From Candidatus Mesenet endosymbiont of Phosphuga atrata (GTDB lineage Bacteria; Pseudomonadota; Alphaproteobacteria; Rickettsiales; Anaplasmataceae): a DNA stretch of 64,000 bases. The notes beneath the pieces were generated by a model. The model had not been told where the DNA came from, ran no database searches, and saw only the letters and a program-made list of their open reading frames with translations. Made by a program: the position numbers and the translations under genes. Location: NCBI RefSeq assembly GCF_964020175.1, contig NZ_OZ026541.1:744001-808000 (forward strand), given 5' to 3'. Positions 20,046-31,322 of this stretch are shown here, in pieces (positions within the stretch are counted from its first letter, which is position 1; every line of letters starts with the position of its first letter).

Positions 20046-20612
20046 ATGTTTATTCAAATTGAAGATACACCCAATCCTAATACACTAAAGTTTCTTCCAG
20101 GGTTTCCTATCTTAAAAGAAGGTGAAACAGCTGAATTTTCTCAGGAGAATGATACAAGTAATTCAAAATTAGCAAAGAGCCTTTTGCAAGTGGAATATGT
20201 CAATAATGTCTTTTTTGGTTATGATTTTATTACAGTTACAAAATCAGATGAGATCAGTTGGGATTTAATAAAGGTAGAAATACTTACCTCCATTATGGAT
20301 CACTTTACAGCTGGTGGCACTGCACTTGATAATGGTGATATAAAACCTGCGGATGAAGATGATGAATTTTATGATGAGCACAATGAAGAAATAGTAGGCA
20401 GAATAAAAGAGTTAATTGAGAATTATGTAAGACCTGCAGTCGCTCAAGATGGAGGTGATATTAGATTTAGAGGATTTAAAGATGGTATAGTTTTTGTTAA
20501 ACTACACGGTGCATGTTCTGGCTGCCCAAGTGCATCACTCACTCTAAAGCAGGGAGTACAAAATATGCTAACTTATCATATTCCAGAAGTTGCAGGAGTG
20601 GAAAATATTTAG
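20046..20612 (+). CDS. NifU-like iron-sulfur scaffold protein (Nfu)
   Basis: Nfu proteins carry and deliver Fe-S clusters to apo-proteins. The N-terminal Nfu_N domain begins MFIQIEDTPNPNTLKFLPG, the classic start of this family. That is why the ATG at 20046 is chosen over an upstream TTG at 20022. The C-terminal NifU domain holds the cluster-binding CXXC in HGACSGCPSASLTL. At 188 residues the length is typical for alphaproteobacterial and mitochondrial Nfu. It precedes the M48 protease gene on the same strand and may be cotranscribed with it. Confidence 0.93.
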   Translation: MFIQIEDTPNPNTLKFLPGFPILKEGETAEFSQENDTSNSKLAKSLLQVEYVNNVFFGYDFITVTKSDEISWDLIKVEILTSIMDHFTAGGTALDNGDIKPADEDDEFYDEHNEEIVGRIKELIENYVRPAVAQDGGDIRFRGFKDGIVFVKLHGACSGCPSASLTLKQGVQNMLTYHIPEVAGVENI

Positions 20613-20667
20613 TTATTTGTTTTTTAATCTTTCATATGTTACCATGCTGCCAAACAGCAGTGACATA

Positions 20668-21954
20668 ATGAATGCAAAATTCTATAGTTTTTTATTAATT
20701 TTATTTTTCTGTCACACAAACTCCTATGCCATCCAGCTTATAAGAGATAGCGAAGCAGAATCTATAATACGAGAATTGACAGCACCTCTATTTAAAGCTG
20801 CAAATGTAGATCCTAATTTGGTGAAGGTTTTCATTGTTGATGACAAAGCACTAAATGCTTATGTTATTGATAATAACAACATTTTCGTAAATCTTGGGCT
20901 AATACAATATTCAAAGAGCCCCTATCCTATGCTTGGGGTTATAGCACATGAGCTTGGCCACATAGCTGCAGGGCACGTGCTGCAAAGAGATAATGATATC
21001 AATAATGCTAAAATAGGAGTGTATGCAAGTTACCTACTTGGGATAATTTCAGCCATAACAGTTGATCCAGCTGTTGGTACAGCACTAATACATGGTGGTA
21101 GCCACTTAGGAGAAAGAGCATTTTTAAATAGTAATCGTGTTCAAGAAGAAATAGCAGATCAGTATGCTTTAAAATACCTAGATAGTGCTGGCTATAGTAA
21201 CTCTGGAATACAGGATATTTTAAGATATTTGGACAAATCTGAGCATCCACAAATTGATCAATACTCTCTTACGCATCCGCTAAGCAGTAAGCGTTTATTT
21301 TACGTGCAAAATTATCAAGCGATAAACAACATACAACCCATACCTGCTGATAAACTGTATAGGTTTGAGCGTCTGGTAACAAAGCTAGATGCGTTTTCTA
21401 GCCCTATTAATACTTTACTGGATAAATATTCAGACGAATCAGATTTATCTAAATACGCCCGTGCTATTATTTATTACAGGCAATCTAAAATAAATAAGTC
21501 TATAGAACAACTTAAATCATTGATTGAAGATTCCCCTCAGGATCCTTATTATCACGAATTAAAAGGTGAAATTCTTTATAAAATTGGCAAAATAGATGAG
21601 TCTGTGGCGAGTTATAAGCAAGCGTTATCCCTAGTTAAAAACCAAAGTACACTAATAAAGCTGCAATTATCACAAGCTTTATTACTTAAGGATCCCCAAG
21701 AAGCAGTTTTTTATTTAGAACAAGCAAGTGCTGAAGAAAAAAATAGCCCATTCATCTGGAAGCAACTTGCTATAGCATACGGACGTAGTGGTAATATTGG
21801 TATGTCATATTTTGCTTTAACAAAGAAAGCATTTCTTGAAGAGGATACAAGCAAATTTAAAAAATATTCTGAGCTAGCAGTTAAAAACCTACCTCAAGAT
21901 AGCCCCTATTTATTGCAAATAGATGATATGCTCAAACATCATATAAAAACGTAA
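20668..21954 (+). CDS. Periplasmic M48-family metalloprotease with TPR domain (BepA-like)
   Basis: The ATG at 20668 gives a proper signal peptide (MNAKFYSFLLILFFCHTNSYA) and a 428-residue product; a longer upstream frame from 20590 overlaps nfu and is unlikely. The zinc site is His94-Glu95-x-x-His98 in IAHELGHIAAGH, and the third ligand is in EEIADQYALKYL. TPR repeats fill the C-terminal third (YHELKGEILYKIGKIDESVASYKQA). This order matches BepA/YfgC, which helps outer-membrane protein assembly and degrades misfolded barrels. It sits near bamD, which fits a role at the outer membrane. Confidence 0.9.
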   Translation: MNAKFYSFLLILFFCHTNSYAIQLIRDSEAESIIRELTAPLFKAANVDPNLVKVFIVDDKALNAYVIDNNNIFVNLGLIQYSKSPYPMLGVIAHELGHIAAGHVLQRDNDINNAKIGVYASYLLGIISAITVDPAVGTALIHGGSHLGERAFLNSNRVQEEIADQYALKYLDSAGYSNSGIQDILRYLDKSEHPQIDQYSLTHPLSSKRLFYVQNYQAINNIQPIPADKLYRFERLVTKLDAFSSPINTLLDKYSDESDLSKYARAIIYYRQSKINKSIEQLKSLIEDSPQDPYYHELKGEILYKIGKIDESVASYKQALSLVKNQSTLIKLQLSQALLLKDPQEAVFYLEQASAEEKNSPFIWKQLAIAYGRSGNIGMSYFALTKKAFLEEDTSKFKKYSELAVKNLPQDSPYLLQIDDMLKHHIKT

Positions 21955-22040
21955 ATCATTCAATTGAAAAGAAAAATTAAAATATTAAGTAGAATTTTTA
22001 CTGAGTTATTGTTTATTTTGGATATATTGTGTTGATTTAG

Positions 22041-22334
22041 TGCCAATCTGGAGAAAAAGCACGTGTACAACATCAGAGAGAGGAGCGTTTTTAGCCCTTT
22101 TCACGGATTCCCACCATGAAAGGACTACCAATTGATAATTGGAAGCGCTATAGTCGTATGTTTTAAAGCATATGACCACAAGGGTATCAATCTTGTTTTA
22201 AGAAAAAATCTTAAAATAGCTAAAACTATTCAGTAGGTCGCCAAAGATCCTATTCAATATATTCAGATCTTTTTTTCCTATACATCTGCCACTTTAAAGG
22301 CCACCTCTACAGCCTCAATCTCTCCAGATTGGCA
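22041..22334. repeat. Inverted-repeat element of unknown type
   Basis: A perfect 14-bp inverted repeat (TGCCAATCTGGAGA at 22041-22054 and its complement at 22321-22334) encloses about 266 bases inside the 488-base gap after the M48 gene. The interior is rich in hairpins on either strand: CCAATT-GAT-AATTGG, GTCGTATG-TTTTAAAG-CATATGAC, TTTTAAG-AAAAAAT-CTTAAAA, and CCTTTT/TGAAAGG. On the minus strand one frame reads coherently for some 60 codons (SASNYQLVVLSWWESVKRAK) and crosses the left repeat. It could be a MITE-like or decayed mobile element, or a structured RNA with a closing helix. I see no RNase P, tmRNA, 6S or SRP signature. Confidence 0.5.
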
Positions 22335-22442
22335 TTCTCTTTATATCATATACATTCACAACCATGGAAGCAGAAAATTGCAGGAAAATGCATTTTTCTA
22401 TTAAATGAAAGAAAAGATTTCAATCACAAATTTTAATATATG

Positions 22443-23579
22443 TTAACGTTCAAGAAATAAATTCTCTAATCCAACAGCACCTGGCTGATCTAAAACTGAT
22501 TCTGTTGCTTTCATTCTCTTTAACAAATTCATAGCTCTGCCATAGTCTTCATCTGTGCTCATATGATATGCTAAATGAAGATTTTTTAAGCTTTGATTGT
22601 TTAAATATGAAGCTATATTTTCGAACATTTCCTCAGGAACATCGATTTTGTTTTTTGTTGGATTCTTTGCTAAGTGAGCCATAGCTCTAATTGCATTGGT
22701 TTCTTGATGATTTATTATATGATTTAGTATCATATGTTCTACAAAATCGCTTAAGTACTCAGGTACAAAAGATAATTGCTCATTAGTGCAACGTTCTTTT
22801 ATTTCTTTAAATTCTTCAATCAATGCTTCTTGATTTTTTACATTATTTATATATTTTGAAATAGCCTTTGTATCTTTATTTTTATGTGCTTCTATCAGTC
22901 CGCCCAAGTGCGGTAATTCTTTGATTTTATTAAATGCTTCAAGGCAGTTTTTAAGGTCAGATTTGTTGTTTATTTCTTCTCTCTCTTTTTCATTGATACC
23001 AGCTCCGTAAAGTAAGAGTAGAAAGAAGGTTTTTATATGATTATGAAAAGCAGCCCGGTATAGAGGTGTATCGCCATGTTTGTTTTTAATATTAGGGTCT
23101 GCTCCATATTGTAAAAATAATCTTGCCGCTTCTGTGTGACCATATATAGCAATAAAATGTAGAGGTGTATAATCTGTATCAGTTTTAACATTAAGATTAG
23201 TTTTGTGATTAACAAGGAGTTTTATTATGTCAATCTGATTGACAGATGTTTCACAAACTCTATGTAAGATCGTATAATTAGAACCATACTCAGGGGTAAC
23301 TTCTGCTCCATGATTGATTAAAGACCTTATTATTTCGATACCACAATTTTCTGCTTGAGTAGTGTAGAGTAGAGGTGTATATCGATGATCGTTTGTAGCA
23401 TTAACAAGTGCTCCTCTTGCAATAAGAATATTAACTATGTCTAGATATCCATTTCTAGCAGCAGGTGTATTATGATAACGATCTTTAGCATTAACATCCG
23501 CTCCTTGATCTAGTAAAGAATGTACTTCCTCTCTATCACCTCTATCTGCTGCCTCAATTAATCGTTCCTCAAGTGACAT
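22443..23579 (-). CDS. Ankyrin-repeat protein
   Basis: Ankyrin repeats fill residues 5-220 of this 378-residue protein, for example REEVHSLLDQGADVNAKDRY, DTDYTPLHFIAIYGHTEAA and HGDTPLYRAAFHNHIKT, about six units. The C-terminal 160 residues are helical and unlike ankyrin (KELPHLGGLIEAHKNKDTKA onward). No signal peptide or membrane segment is seen. Ankyrin proteins of Wolbachia are widely suspected of contacting host proteins; the target here is unknown. The opening MSLEERLIEAADRGD resembles the start of the frameshifted ankyrin gene at 52211. The gene is intact and stands alone between the inverted-repeat element and gyrB. Confidence 0.9.
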   Translation of the reverse strand: MSLEERLIEAADRGDREEVHSLLDQGADVNAKDRYHNTPAARNGYLDIVNILIARGALVNATNDHRYTPLLYTTQAENCGIEIIRSLINHGAEVTPEYGSNYTILHRVCETSVNQIDIIKLLVNHKTNLNVKTDTDYTPLHFIAIYGHTEAARLFLQYGADPNIKNKHGDTPLYRAAFHNHIKTFFLLLLYGAGINEKEREEINNKSDLKNCLEAFNKIKELPHLGGLIEAHKNKDTKAISKYINNVKNQEALIEEFKEIKERCTNEQLSFVPEYLSDFVEHMILNHIINHQETNAIRAMAHLAKNPTKNKIDVPEEMFENIASYLNNQSLKNLHLAYHMSTDEDYGRAMNLLKRMKATESVLDQPGAVGLENLFLER

Positions 23580-23799
23580 AAATTCCTCTAAAATTTTAAT
23601 ACTAAAGTTAATATATTAATATAAAATACTGTATTTGTCAACTTATAAATTCCTTCATGAAAATGATTTTTAGCGTAATGCAATTTGTGAATATTGAAAA
23701 TAAAGATTTAGATGCATATGCTATAAATCTGTTCTTTCTAGTTCTAACTAAGAAGTAGATTGATAATTTTTATATTTAGTGCAATACTTAAAAAACTAA

Positions 23800-26196
<2,397 letters not shown>

Positions 26197-26233
26197 ATTT
26201 TTTAAATTTAGAGAATTTATATTCAAATATTAA

Positions 26234-26260
26234 TATCTAGAAGGAGTAACCTTCTAGATA
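26234..26260. terminator. Bidirectional terminator-like hairpin after gyrB
   Basis: TATCTAGAAGG pairs perfectly over 11 bp with CCTTCTAGATA around the 5-base loop AGTAA. It lies 38 bases past the gyrB stop and 24 bases before the stop of the converging minus-strand gene. The flanks are AT-rich but lack a long pure T run, so it could serve both strands as a terminator or protect mRNA 3' ends. Confidence 0.6.
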
Positions 26261-26284
26261 ATAAATATGCAATATTGCAAAACT

Positions 26285-27387
26285 TTAAGTTAAAGATTGT
26301 ACATTAGGTATGGCTTGAGTGACTTGAGTTTGATTTAATTTTCCTTCTTCTTGTGCTTCTATACTTCTATTTCTTACTGCATTGTGAAAGGACTGTATCT
26401 TTTCATCAGAAAGCTCATGTTCATTTTTAATTAATGTTGTAATACATGAAATTTTAAGTGTATCTGAATCTACTCTTGGAGGATAATATTTCTCTTCTGG
26501 GTTAGGATATTTTATGAAAGATACTTCCATACCGGTTTTTTGTTGGATATTCTCTTGCACCGATTTAAGTAAAAGTTTTATTTTTTCATAATTATTACCT
26601 TGTAATGTTTCAATAACATTGTCACTAGCATCATTATAAACTAACTGCTTAATAATTGGTAAGTTAAGAAGAATCAAATCTAAGGTTTTTTTGTTACAAT
26701 ATAATCCGCCTTGCTGCTCTAGAGAGTATAGCTTATCTATCATACTATTTCTATTAGGGTTAACCATGAGGTCCTTTAATGAGTGAGTTAAATTATTCTT
26801 CTGAAAATAATTCAGACTAGTAAAGCAATATACTAAAATTAAATCTTGATTGTTAATGTATCTCTTAAAATCTTCATTACTCATTAAATCATCACAAGAT
26901 GATATCTCTAAAAAATCACTCGAGTAACCAGTTTTGAATAAAACTTGAAAGAAATCCTCATTATTTGCTATTAAACAGTGAAACTTATCATCATTTAAGC
27001 GCGGGAAATTATTCCAGTTACTACAATATTTGTCATAATTAAAAGAACCACTAGTGCAATGACTCCCATGGCTAATGAATAATTCTAATATATTAGAATT
27101 AACGTTTATTAATCTATCATATCTACCTTTAGAAAAAAGGTTAATTATGATATCTTTGCATATTTACCATAAACAAGATCTTTATTACTACGCTGCTTCT
27201 TATTAAAGTACTCAATACCTCTTAAGATTTTATCTAATATATCTGAATGACTGTTAACTGTTTGTAATTGCTCATCTGATAAGTCACTTAGAACTTCTAT
27301 TATGTATGCTTTTATTTTCTTGTCTGTTAACTTCTCAACAGAGGCTTGTATATTATTATAATTGGTTAATTTATCAGTGCTTAACAT
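26285..27387 (-). pseudogene. Frameshifted hypothetical gene
   Basis: The first part, ATG at 27387 to a TAA at 27145, encodes 80 residues. The open frame of the second part begins inside it (27163), runs to the TGA-region stop at 26285 without a break, and has no ATG until 26884. Together they read as one protein of about 365 residues: NKDLVYGKYAK in the first frame joins DIIINLFSKGRYDRLINVN in the second if one base was lost near 27150. The product is helical and charged with no family I know. Either it is a recent pseudogene or the downstream ATG at 26884 yields a 199-residue fragment. A programmed slip is possible but lacks a slippery run. Confidence 0.65.
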
Positions 27388-27556
27388 TATTATTCCTCTC
27401 TTATAATTTATAATTAAATTATATTAATTTTTTAATTAAAATCAATTATATTAATATAGATTGAGAAATTTGCAAAATTTGGCTCTGGAGGAAAATTTAA
27501 ATTGTATTCATTCTACTATGGCTCTATATATATTAGATATTTAAGTATAATTTAAA

Positions 27557-28828
27557 ATGCTGCCAAAAATTACCACATTAGAAAATAATCTTCGTATTGT
27601 AACTGACTTTTTGCCTAGTGTGGAGTCTGTAGTCTTAAGCCTTTGGGTAAATGTAGGCAGCAGGTTTGAGAGTGAAAAAAATAAAGGGATATCACATTTT
27701 CTTGAGCATATGGCATTTAAAGGAACAAAGGCCAGAACTGCTTTGGAAATAGCTAAGGCTTTTGATGATATAGGTGGCAATTGTAATGCTCACACAGGTA
27801 GGGAAAATACCGTTTATTACGCTAAAGTGTTAAAAAACGATGTAAAAATTGCAATTGACATCTTAACAGACATAATAATGAACTCGACTTTTCCTGAGGA
27901 TGAAATAGAACGTGAGAAAGGTGTGGTTTTACAAGAGATTTACAGAACCAATGACTCTCCAAGTGATATTATATCTGATAAATATATGGAGACAGCTTAC
28001 AGTAGGCAATCTTTTGGGCACTCAATACTGGGCTCTCCAGAAACAGTTAAGGCTTTCTCGCGTGAGGATTTATTTAACTATACACAAAAATATTATTACA
28101 ACGACAATATGATTTTTGCTGTTTCAGGCAACATAAGCCATGATGAAGTTGTCTCTCTAGCTGGGCCAATACTTGCAAAAATTAAAGGTAAAGAACGTTG
28201 TGAGCTGCAAAAGTCAAATTATACAGGTGGTGAATATTTAGAGACTAGGGATTTAGAGCAAGTTAATATCCTCATTGGATTTCCTAGTATTTCTTATTAT
28301 GATGATAAATATTACACTATGCTAGTTTTAGATTCTATTTTAGGTAGCGGAATGTCTTCGCGCCTCTTTCAAGAAGTAAGGGAAAAGCAAGGCTTAGCTT
28401 ACGATGTTGGTTCTTATCATTCAACTTATCGTGACACTGGTATTTTTTCCATCTATGCAGGAACAGATAGCAATAATCTACCGAAGCTTTTAAGCACTAT
28501 TGCTGAGGAGCTGAAAAAACTATTAAACGACTTAAAAGAAGAAGAAATAACTAGAGCTCATGCTAAAATTAAGTCTGGTATAATGATGTCGAGGGAAAGT
28601 AACTATACCAGAGCTGATCTGCTGGGGCATTGTTATTCTTATCATAATCGTTACTTAAGTGCAGAAGAGATATTAGATAAGATATTTTCCATTGGCACCA
28701 AAGCAGTAAAAGAGAACTTAGAATTTTTATTATCTCAACATGAGAAGCTAACTGTAGCAGCAATAGGTAAATTAGATAAAATGCCGAGCTATGATAAATT
28801 AGTTGCAAGTTTTAAACTTGCTAACTAG
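27557..28828 (+). CDS. M16-family zinc peptidase (processing-peptidase-like)
   Basis: The inverted zinc motif HxxEH is at His47-Glu50-His51 (ISHFLEHMAFKGT) and the third ligand is Glu127 (VVLQEIYR), the full M16B active site. The C-terminal half shows the REKQGLAYDVGSYHS segment typical of mitochondrial processing peptidase beta and its rickettsial relatives. At 423 residues it is one complete two-domain subunit. It lacks a signal peptide, so it probably acts in the cytosol on small peptides or leader sequences; the substrate is inference. Its start ATG at 27557 opens directly into the conserved region. Confidence 0.93.
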   Translation: MLPKITTLENNLRIVTDFLPSVESVVLSLWVNVGSRFESEKNKGISHFLEHMAFKGTKARTALEIAKAFDDIGGNCNAHTGRENTVYYAKVLKNDVKIAIDILTDIIMNSTFPEDEIEREKGVVLQEIYRTNDSPSDIISDKYMETAYSRQSFGHSILGSPETVKAFSREDLFNYTQKYYYNDNMIFAVSGNISHDEVVSLAGPILAKIKGKERCELQKSNYTGGEYLETRDLEQVNILIGFPSISYYDDKYYTMLVLDSILGSGMSSRLFQEVREKQGLAYDVGSYHSTYRDTGIFSIYAGTDSNNLPKLLSTIAEELKKLLNDLKEEEITRAHAKIKSGIMMSRESNYTRADLLGHCYSYHNRYLSAEEILDKIFSIGTKAVKENLEFLLSQHEKLTVAAIGKLDKMPSYDKLVASFKLAN

Positions 28829-28930
28829 CGGATACATAAGCTATCTGAATCTTCAAGTTGAAAATTTCCGTAATTGTGCTATAATTAAACAGACTTAGCT
28901 TAAGAAAGCTTGATATCTTAAAGGTACTTT

Positions 28931-29338
28931 ATGACATATCAGATAATAATATATTTAATTATTATAGCTGCTATTTTGCTATTTTACGTATCAAGAAAAA
29001 TTCATTCAAAATCTTATGCCAACAAATATACAGCTGATAATGATCAGGAGTTATGTGAAGAAGATTTAAAGCTATACAAAGAAAAGAAAGAAAAAGAGAT
29101 ATTAAAACGTCAATTGCTGTTGAAAAGTTATAGTAAGGATAGCTTAAATGAAGCTGCTATAAACGATACAAAAATTGTCTCAGTAATAGAACCAATAGGA
29201 AAGTGGACTAAACTGGTGATGAATGAACATTTTATGAAGCTCATGAATCTAAAACATGAAAGAAAGGGTGGGTTTTGGCAAATCTTTGTTAGTATGCAGG
29301 GGATGATGCAAGGTAAGTCTAGATATAAGGGAAGATAG
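28931..29338 (+). CDS. Small single-pass membrane protein, hypothetical
   Basis: This 135-residue protein has one N-terminal hydrophobic segment (TYQIIIYLIIIAAILLFYV) followed by a highly basic and acidic helical region (LYKEKKEKEILKRQ). Its C-terminal half (KWTKLVMNEHFMKLMNLKHE) looks conserved in character but I recognise no family. The topology suggests an inner-membrane anchor with a cytosolic domain. Shine-Dalgarno AAAGG precedes the ATG. It follows the M16 gene on the same strand and converges on the mnh operon. Confidence 0.65.
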   Translation: MTYQIIIYLIIIAAILLFYVSRKIHSKSYANKYTADNDQELCEEDLKLYKEKKEKEILKRQLLLKSYSKDSLNEAAINDTKIVSVIEPIGKWTKLVMNEHFMKLMNLKHERKGGFWQIFVSMQGMMQGKSRYKGR

Positions 29339-29381
29339 ATAAATTTAAAGATTCGATCCTAGTTTTTGAGTAAATTTAAAA

Positions 29382-29690
29382 TCATTTACATTCTTTTATC
29401 TTAACTGCAATCGATAGACCAACCGCAAAAGTTGCAATACCAACAACAATTGCTGTCAGCATCAAAACATGAGGGAGTGGGTTACTATAGTTAGTTACAT
29501 TTTGCTGAAGTATTGGAGGGTATGAGTTTTTAACATAACCTAAAGATATATATAACAATAAAGCGGAAGTTTGAAAGATACTGATACCAAACAATTTCTT
29601 AACTAAATTTTTATTGCTAATAATAGTATATAGCCCTAGCGTCATTAAAATTGCAACTGCAGCGTAATGATACATGCCTACAAATGTCAT
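29382..29690 (-). CDS. mnhC: Na+/H+ antiporter subunit C (MnhC/MrpC)
   Basis: This 102-residue, three-pass protein is NuoK-like and belongs to the multi-subunit Mrp cation/proton antiporter. Membrane segments are about residues 4-22, 30-50 (LFGISIFQTSALLLYISLG) and 71-95 (MLTAIVVGIATFAVGLSIAV). The loop between segments 2 and 3 (NYSNPLPHVLMLTAIVVG) is the conserved MrpC/NuoK turn. Its ATG overlaps the mnhB stop by four bases (29687-29690), showing translational coupling. It is the last gene of the F-G-DUF4040-B-C run. Confidence 0.9.
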   Translation of the reverse strand: MTFVGMYHYAAVAILMTLGLYTIISNKNLVKKLFGISIFQTSALLLYISLGYVKNSYPPILQQNVTNYSNPLPHVLMLTAIVVGIATFAVGLSIAVKIKECK

Positions 29691-30118
29691 TTTCTACTCC
29701 TTACTGCAAAACTAAAATATATAATAAGCATAGCCGAACATACTGTCAGACCTACACCAAGTTCTACTGTAAATATGCCTATTTTTTGTGCGGTTAAATT
29801 ATCAGTAAAGAGCACATTATATGATAAAAATTCTGCGCCTAGCAACATTGTAATAATTCCTGTACCCATATAGATTAATACTCCCATGCCACTTAAGATT
29901 CTTATAAAAGAGTAGGGTATTGCTTTTAAAGTAGCAGCAGGGCCAAAGAGCATTGCATGGAATATAACCCCTGAGGCAATAATTATTCCAGCTTGAAACC
30001 CACCACCTGGGCTAAAATCACCATGAAATTGCACATATAGGCCAAATAAAACTATAAAAGGAATAATAAGCGCTGCTATTGCCTGCAATATAGGACTTTT
30101 AATCATTGTGCTTTTCAT
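29687..30118 (-). CDS. mnhB: Na+/H+ antiporter subunit B (MnhB/MrpB)
   Basis: The 143 residues form four membrane segments of an MnhB domain. The family's most conserved stretch, FHGDFSPGGGFQAGIIIASG at residues 29-48, is intact. It overlaps the upstream DUF4040 gene by 20 bases and mnhC by four. The subunit belongs to the membrane arm of the Mrp antiporter, which exchanges sodium (or potassium) for protons. The overlapping minus-strand arrangement makes a single transcript from 31187 almost certain. Confidence 0.92.
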   Translation of the reverse strand: MKSTMIKSPILQAIAALIIPFIVLFGLYVQFHGDFSPGGGFQAGIIIASGVIFHAMLFGPAATLKAIPYSFIRILSGMGVLIYMGTGIITMLLGAEFLSYNVLFTDNLTAQKIGIFTVELGVGLTVCSAMLIIYFSFAVRSRK

Positions 30119-30629
30119 TTTTTAATATGAGGGAAATACCGATAGCTGCGATGAGTACAACAACAGTTTCACAAAGCGTATCGTAGCCACGAAAACTAGC
30201 CAAAATAGCAGTAACAATATTGGGAATGCCAATTAGACTATTGGTACTCTCTATATAATAAGGAGTTACATGTTTGTGTATAGGTGCATCTGTGTTGCCA
30301 AAACTTGGAATGTTTAGCATTACATACATAAAACAAACAAAAAAAGGCAACACTGCGCATAATGAAAGTAATTTTTTATCTGAACTTTTGGCATTATGGT
30401 TTTTGATAAAAGATAGCGCTGCTAAGGTAAAAATTGTACTTATTCCTGCACCAACACAACTTTCAGTTATCGCTACATCTGGTGCGTTAAGCAGTAAATA
30501 AATAAGTGCCATGGCAATGCTAAATATTGACATAAGCAATGTATTTATGACCAAGTTTTGCACAAAGCTAACTGCTAAAGCGGTAACAATTAATATTGAA
30601 AGTAATATACAACTTATAGCTTCAATCAT
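30099..30629 (-). CDS. DUF4040/MbhD-MbhE-like antiporter subunit
   Basis: This is a five-to-six-pass protein of 176 residues from the ATG at 30629 (MIEAISCILLSILIV). Earlier ATGs at 30647 and 30671 are possible but lie deeper in mnhG. The motif NAPDVAITESCVGAGISTIFTLAALS at about residues 50-75 is the DUF4040 signature found in the C-terminal part of MrpA and in MbhD. The last third (SFRGYDTLCETVVVLIAAIG) matches the MbhE/MrpB-N type. So it replaces the C-terminal part of MrpA as a separate gene. It overlaps mnhB by 20 bases. Confidence 0.85.
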   Translation of the reverse strand: MIEAISCILLSILIVTALAVSFVQNLVINTLLMSIFSIAMALIYLLLNAPDVAITESCVGAGISTIFTLAALSFIKNHNAKSSDKKLLSLCAVLPFFVCFMYVMLNIPSFGNTDAPIHKHVTPYYIESTNSLIGIPNIVTAILASFRGYDTLCETVVVLIAAIGISLILKNEKHND

Positions 30630-30918
30630 GTTTATTATTTTGATCATTATAACAGGTGCGTGCAAGAACATGGCTACTAGTTGTAGAAGTGAGCCATATG
30701 AGGAAAATTATTAATACTATTTTTATCATATTCATTGATAGCTCATTTTGTATTAGGACTCCTATCAATATTAATGCTGAACCTAATGAATCAACCATAC
30801 CAGCTGCATGTACCTTGGTAAAAAATCTAGGAAATCTAACTATGCCAACAGTTGCAGTAACAACAAAAAATATACCCACTACTACTAAGAACGTTCCTAA
30901 ATATTGCAGATATATCAT
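30622..30918 (-). CDS. mnhG: Na+/H+ antiporter subunit G (MnhG/MrpG)
   Basis: At 98 residues with three membrane segments this is a standard MnhG. The family motif VGIVRFPRFFTKVHAAGMVDSLG lies at about residues 24-46; the F-H-A-A core is where conserved charged residues line the subunit. It overlaps mnhF by four bases (30915-30918) and its stop overlaps the ATG of the DUF4040 gene. It is part of the Mrp antiporter operon. Confidence 0.92.
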   Translation of the reverse strand: MIYLQYLGTFLVVVGIFFVVTATVGIVRFPRFFTKVHAAGMVDSLGSALILIGVLIQNELSMNMIKIVLIIFLIWLTSTTSSHVLARTCYNDQNNKHD

Positions 30919-31187
30919 GTATCACCAAAACTTTTATCTAAAAAGAATTTCATAAACGCTACAGTAGATGTAAAACTAATACTAGCATACACTAAAGCAA
31001 CATCGAGCAAGAATGAGCTATTGGCTATTACTGACATTACCACCACAAATAAGATAGCTTGTGTTGAAAAATTATTCACTGCAAGCAGCTTACTGTAGAT
31101 ATCATTTTTCTTTGATATTGTGCAATAAAGCATCACACCCATACAAAGAGTTAATATAAAAGCAGCACAATAAAAGACAAACTCCAT
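30915..31187 (-). CDS. mnhF: Na+/H+ antiporter subunit F (MnhF/MrpF)
   Basis: This 90-residue, three-pass protein opens the operon. The second segment (AILFVVVMSVIANSSFLLDVALVYA) carries the acidic residue in a hydrophobic context expected of MnhF. The DNA start at 31187 has no gene immediately upstream: nuoH ends 135 bases away, and a hairpin lies between (31273-31292). Subunits A, D and E are not in this window. Confidence 0.88.
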   Translation of the reverse strand: MEFVFYCAAFILTLCMGVMLYCTISKKNDIYSKLLAVNNFSTQAILFVVVMSVIANSSFLLDVALVYASISFTSTVAFMKFFLDKSFGDT

Positions 31188-31259
31188 ATAGCACTAAGCA
31201 ATATCAAGTAAATATAGAGTAATCTGCATAAGATAGCAAATAAGTTTTTTATCAGATAA

Positions 31260-31292
31260 ATAAAAATATTTGTTATTCCAAAAAAGGAATAA
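31260..31292 (-). terminator. Possible rho-independent terminator of nuoH
   Basis: The plus strand shows TTATTCC (31273-31279), a six-A loop, and GGAATAA (31286-31292), a 7-bp stem. On the minus strand it is followed by a T-rich run (ATTTTTATTT). It sits 30 bases past the nuoH stop and before mnhF, so it could separate the two units. The stem is AT-rich and weak. Confidence 0.4.
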
Positions 31293-31322
31293 TATTAAAA
31301 TAAATATAAAAGTAGTTAATTT

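Noticed and set aside
22041-22334. tmRNA, RNase P or 6S RNA assignment for the inverted-repeat element
   Set aside because: No T-arm consensus, no RNase P conserved regions and no 6S bubble pattern seen; left as unknown.
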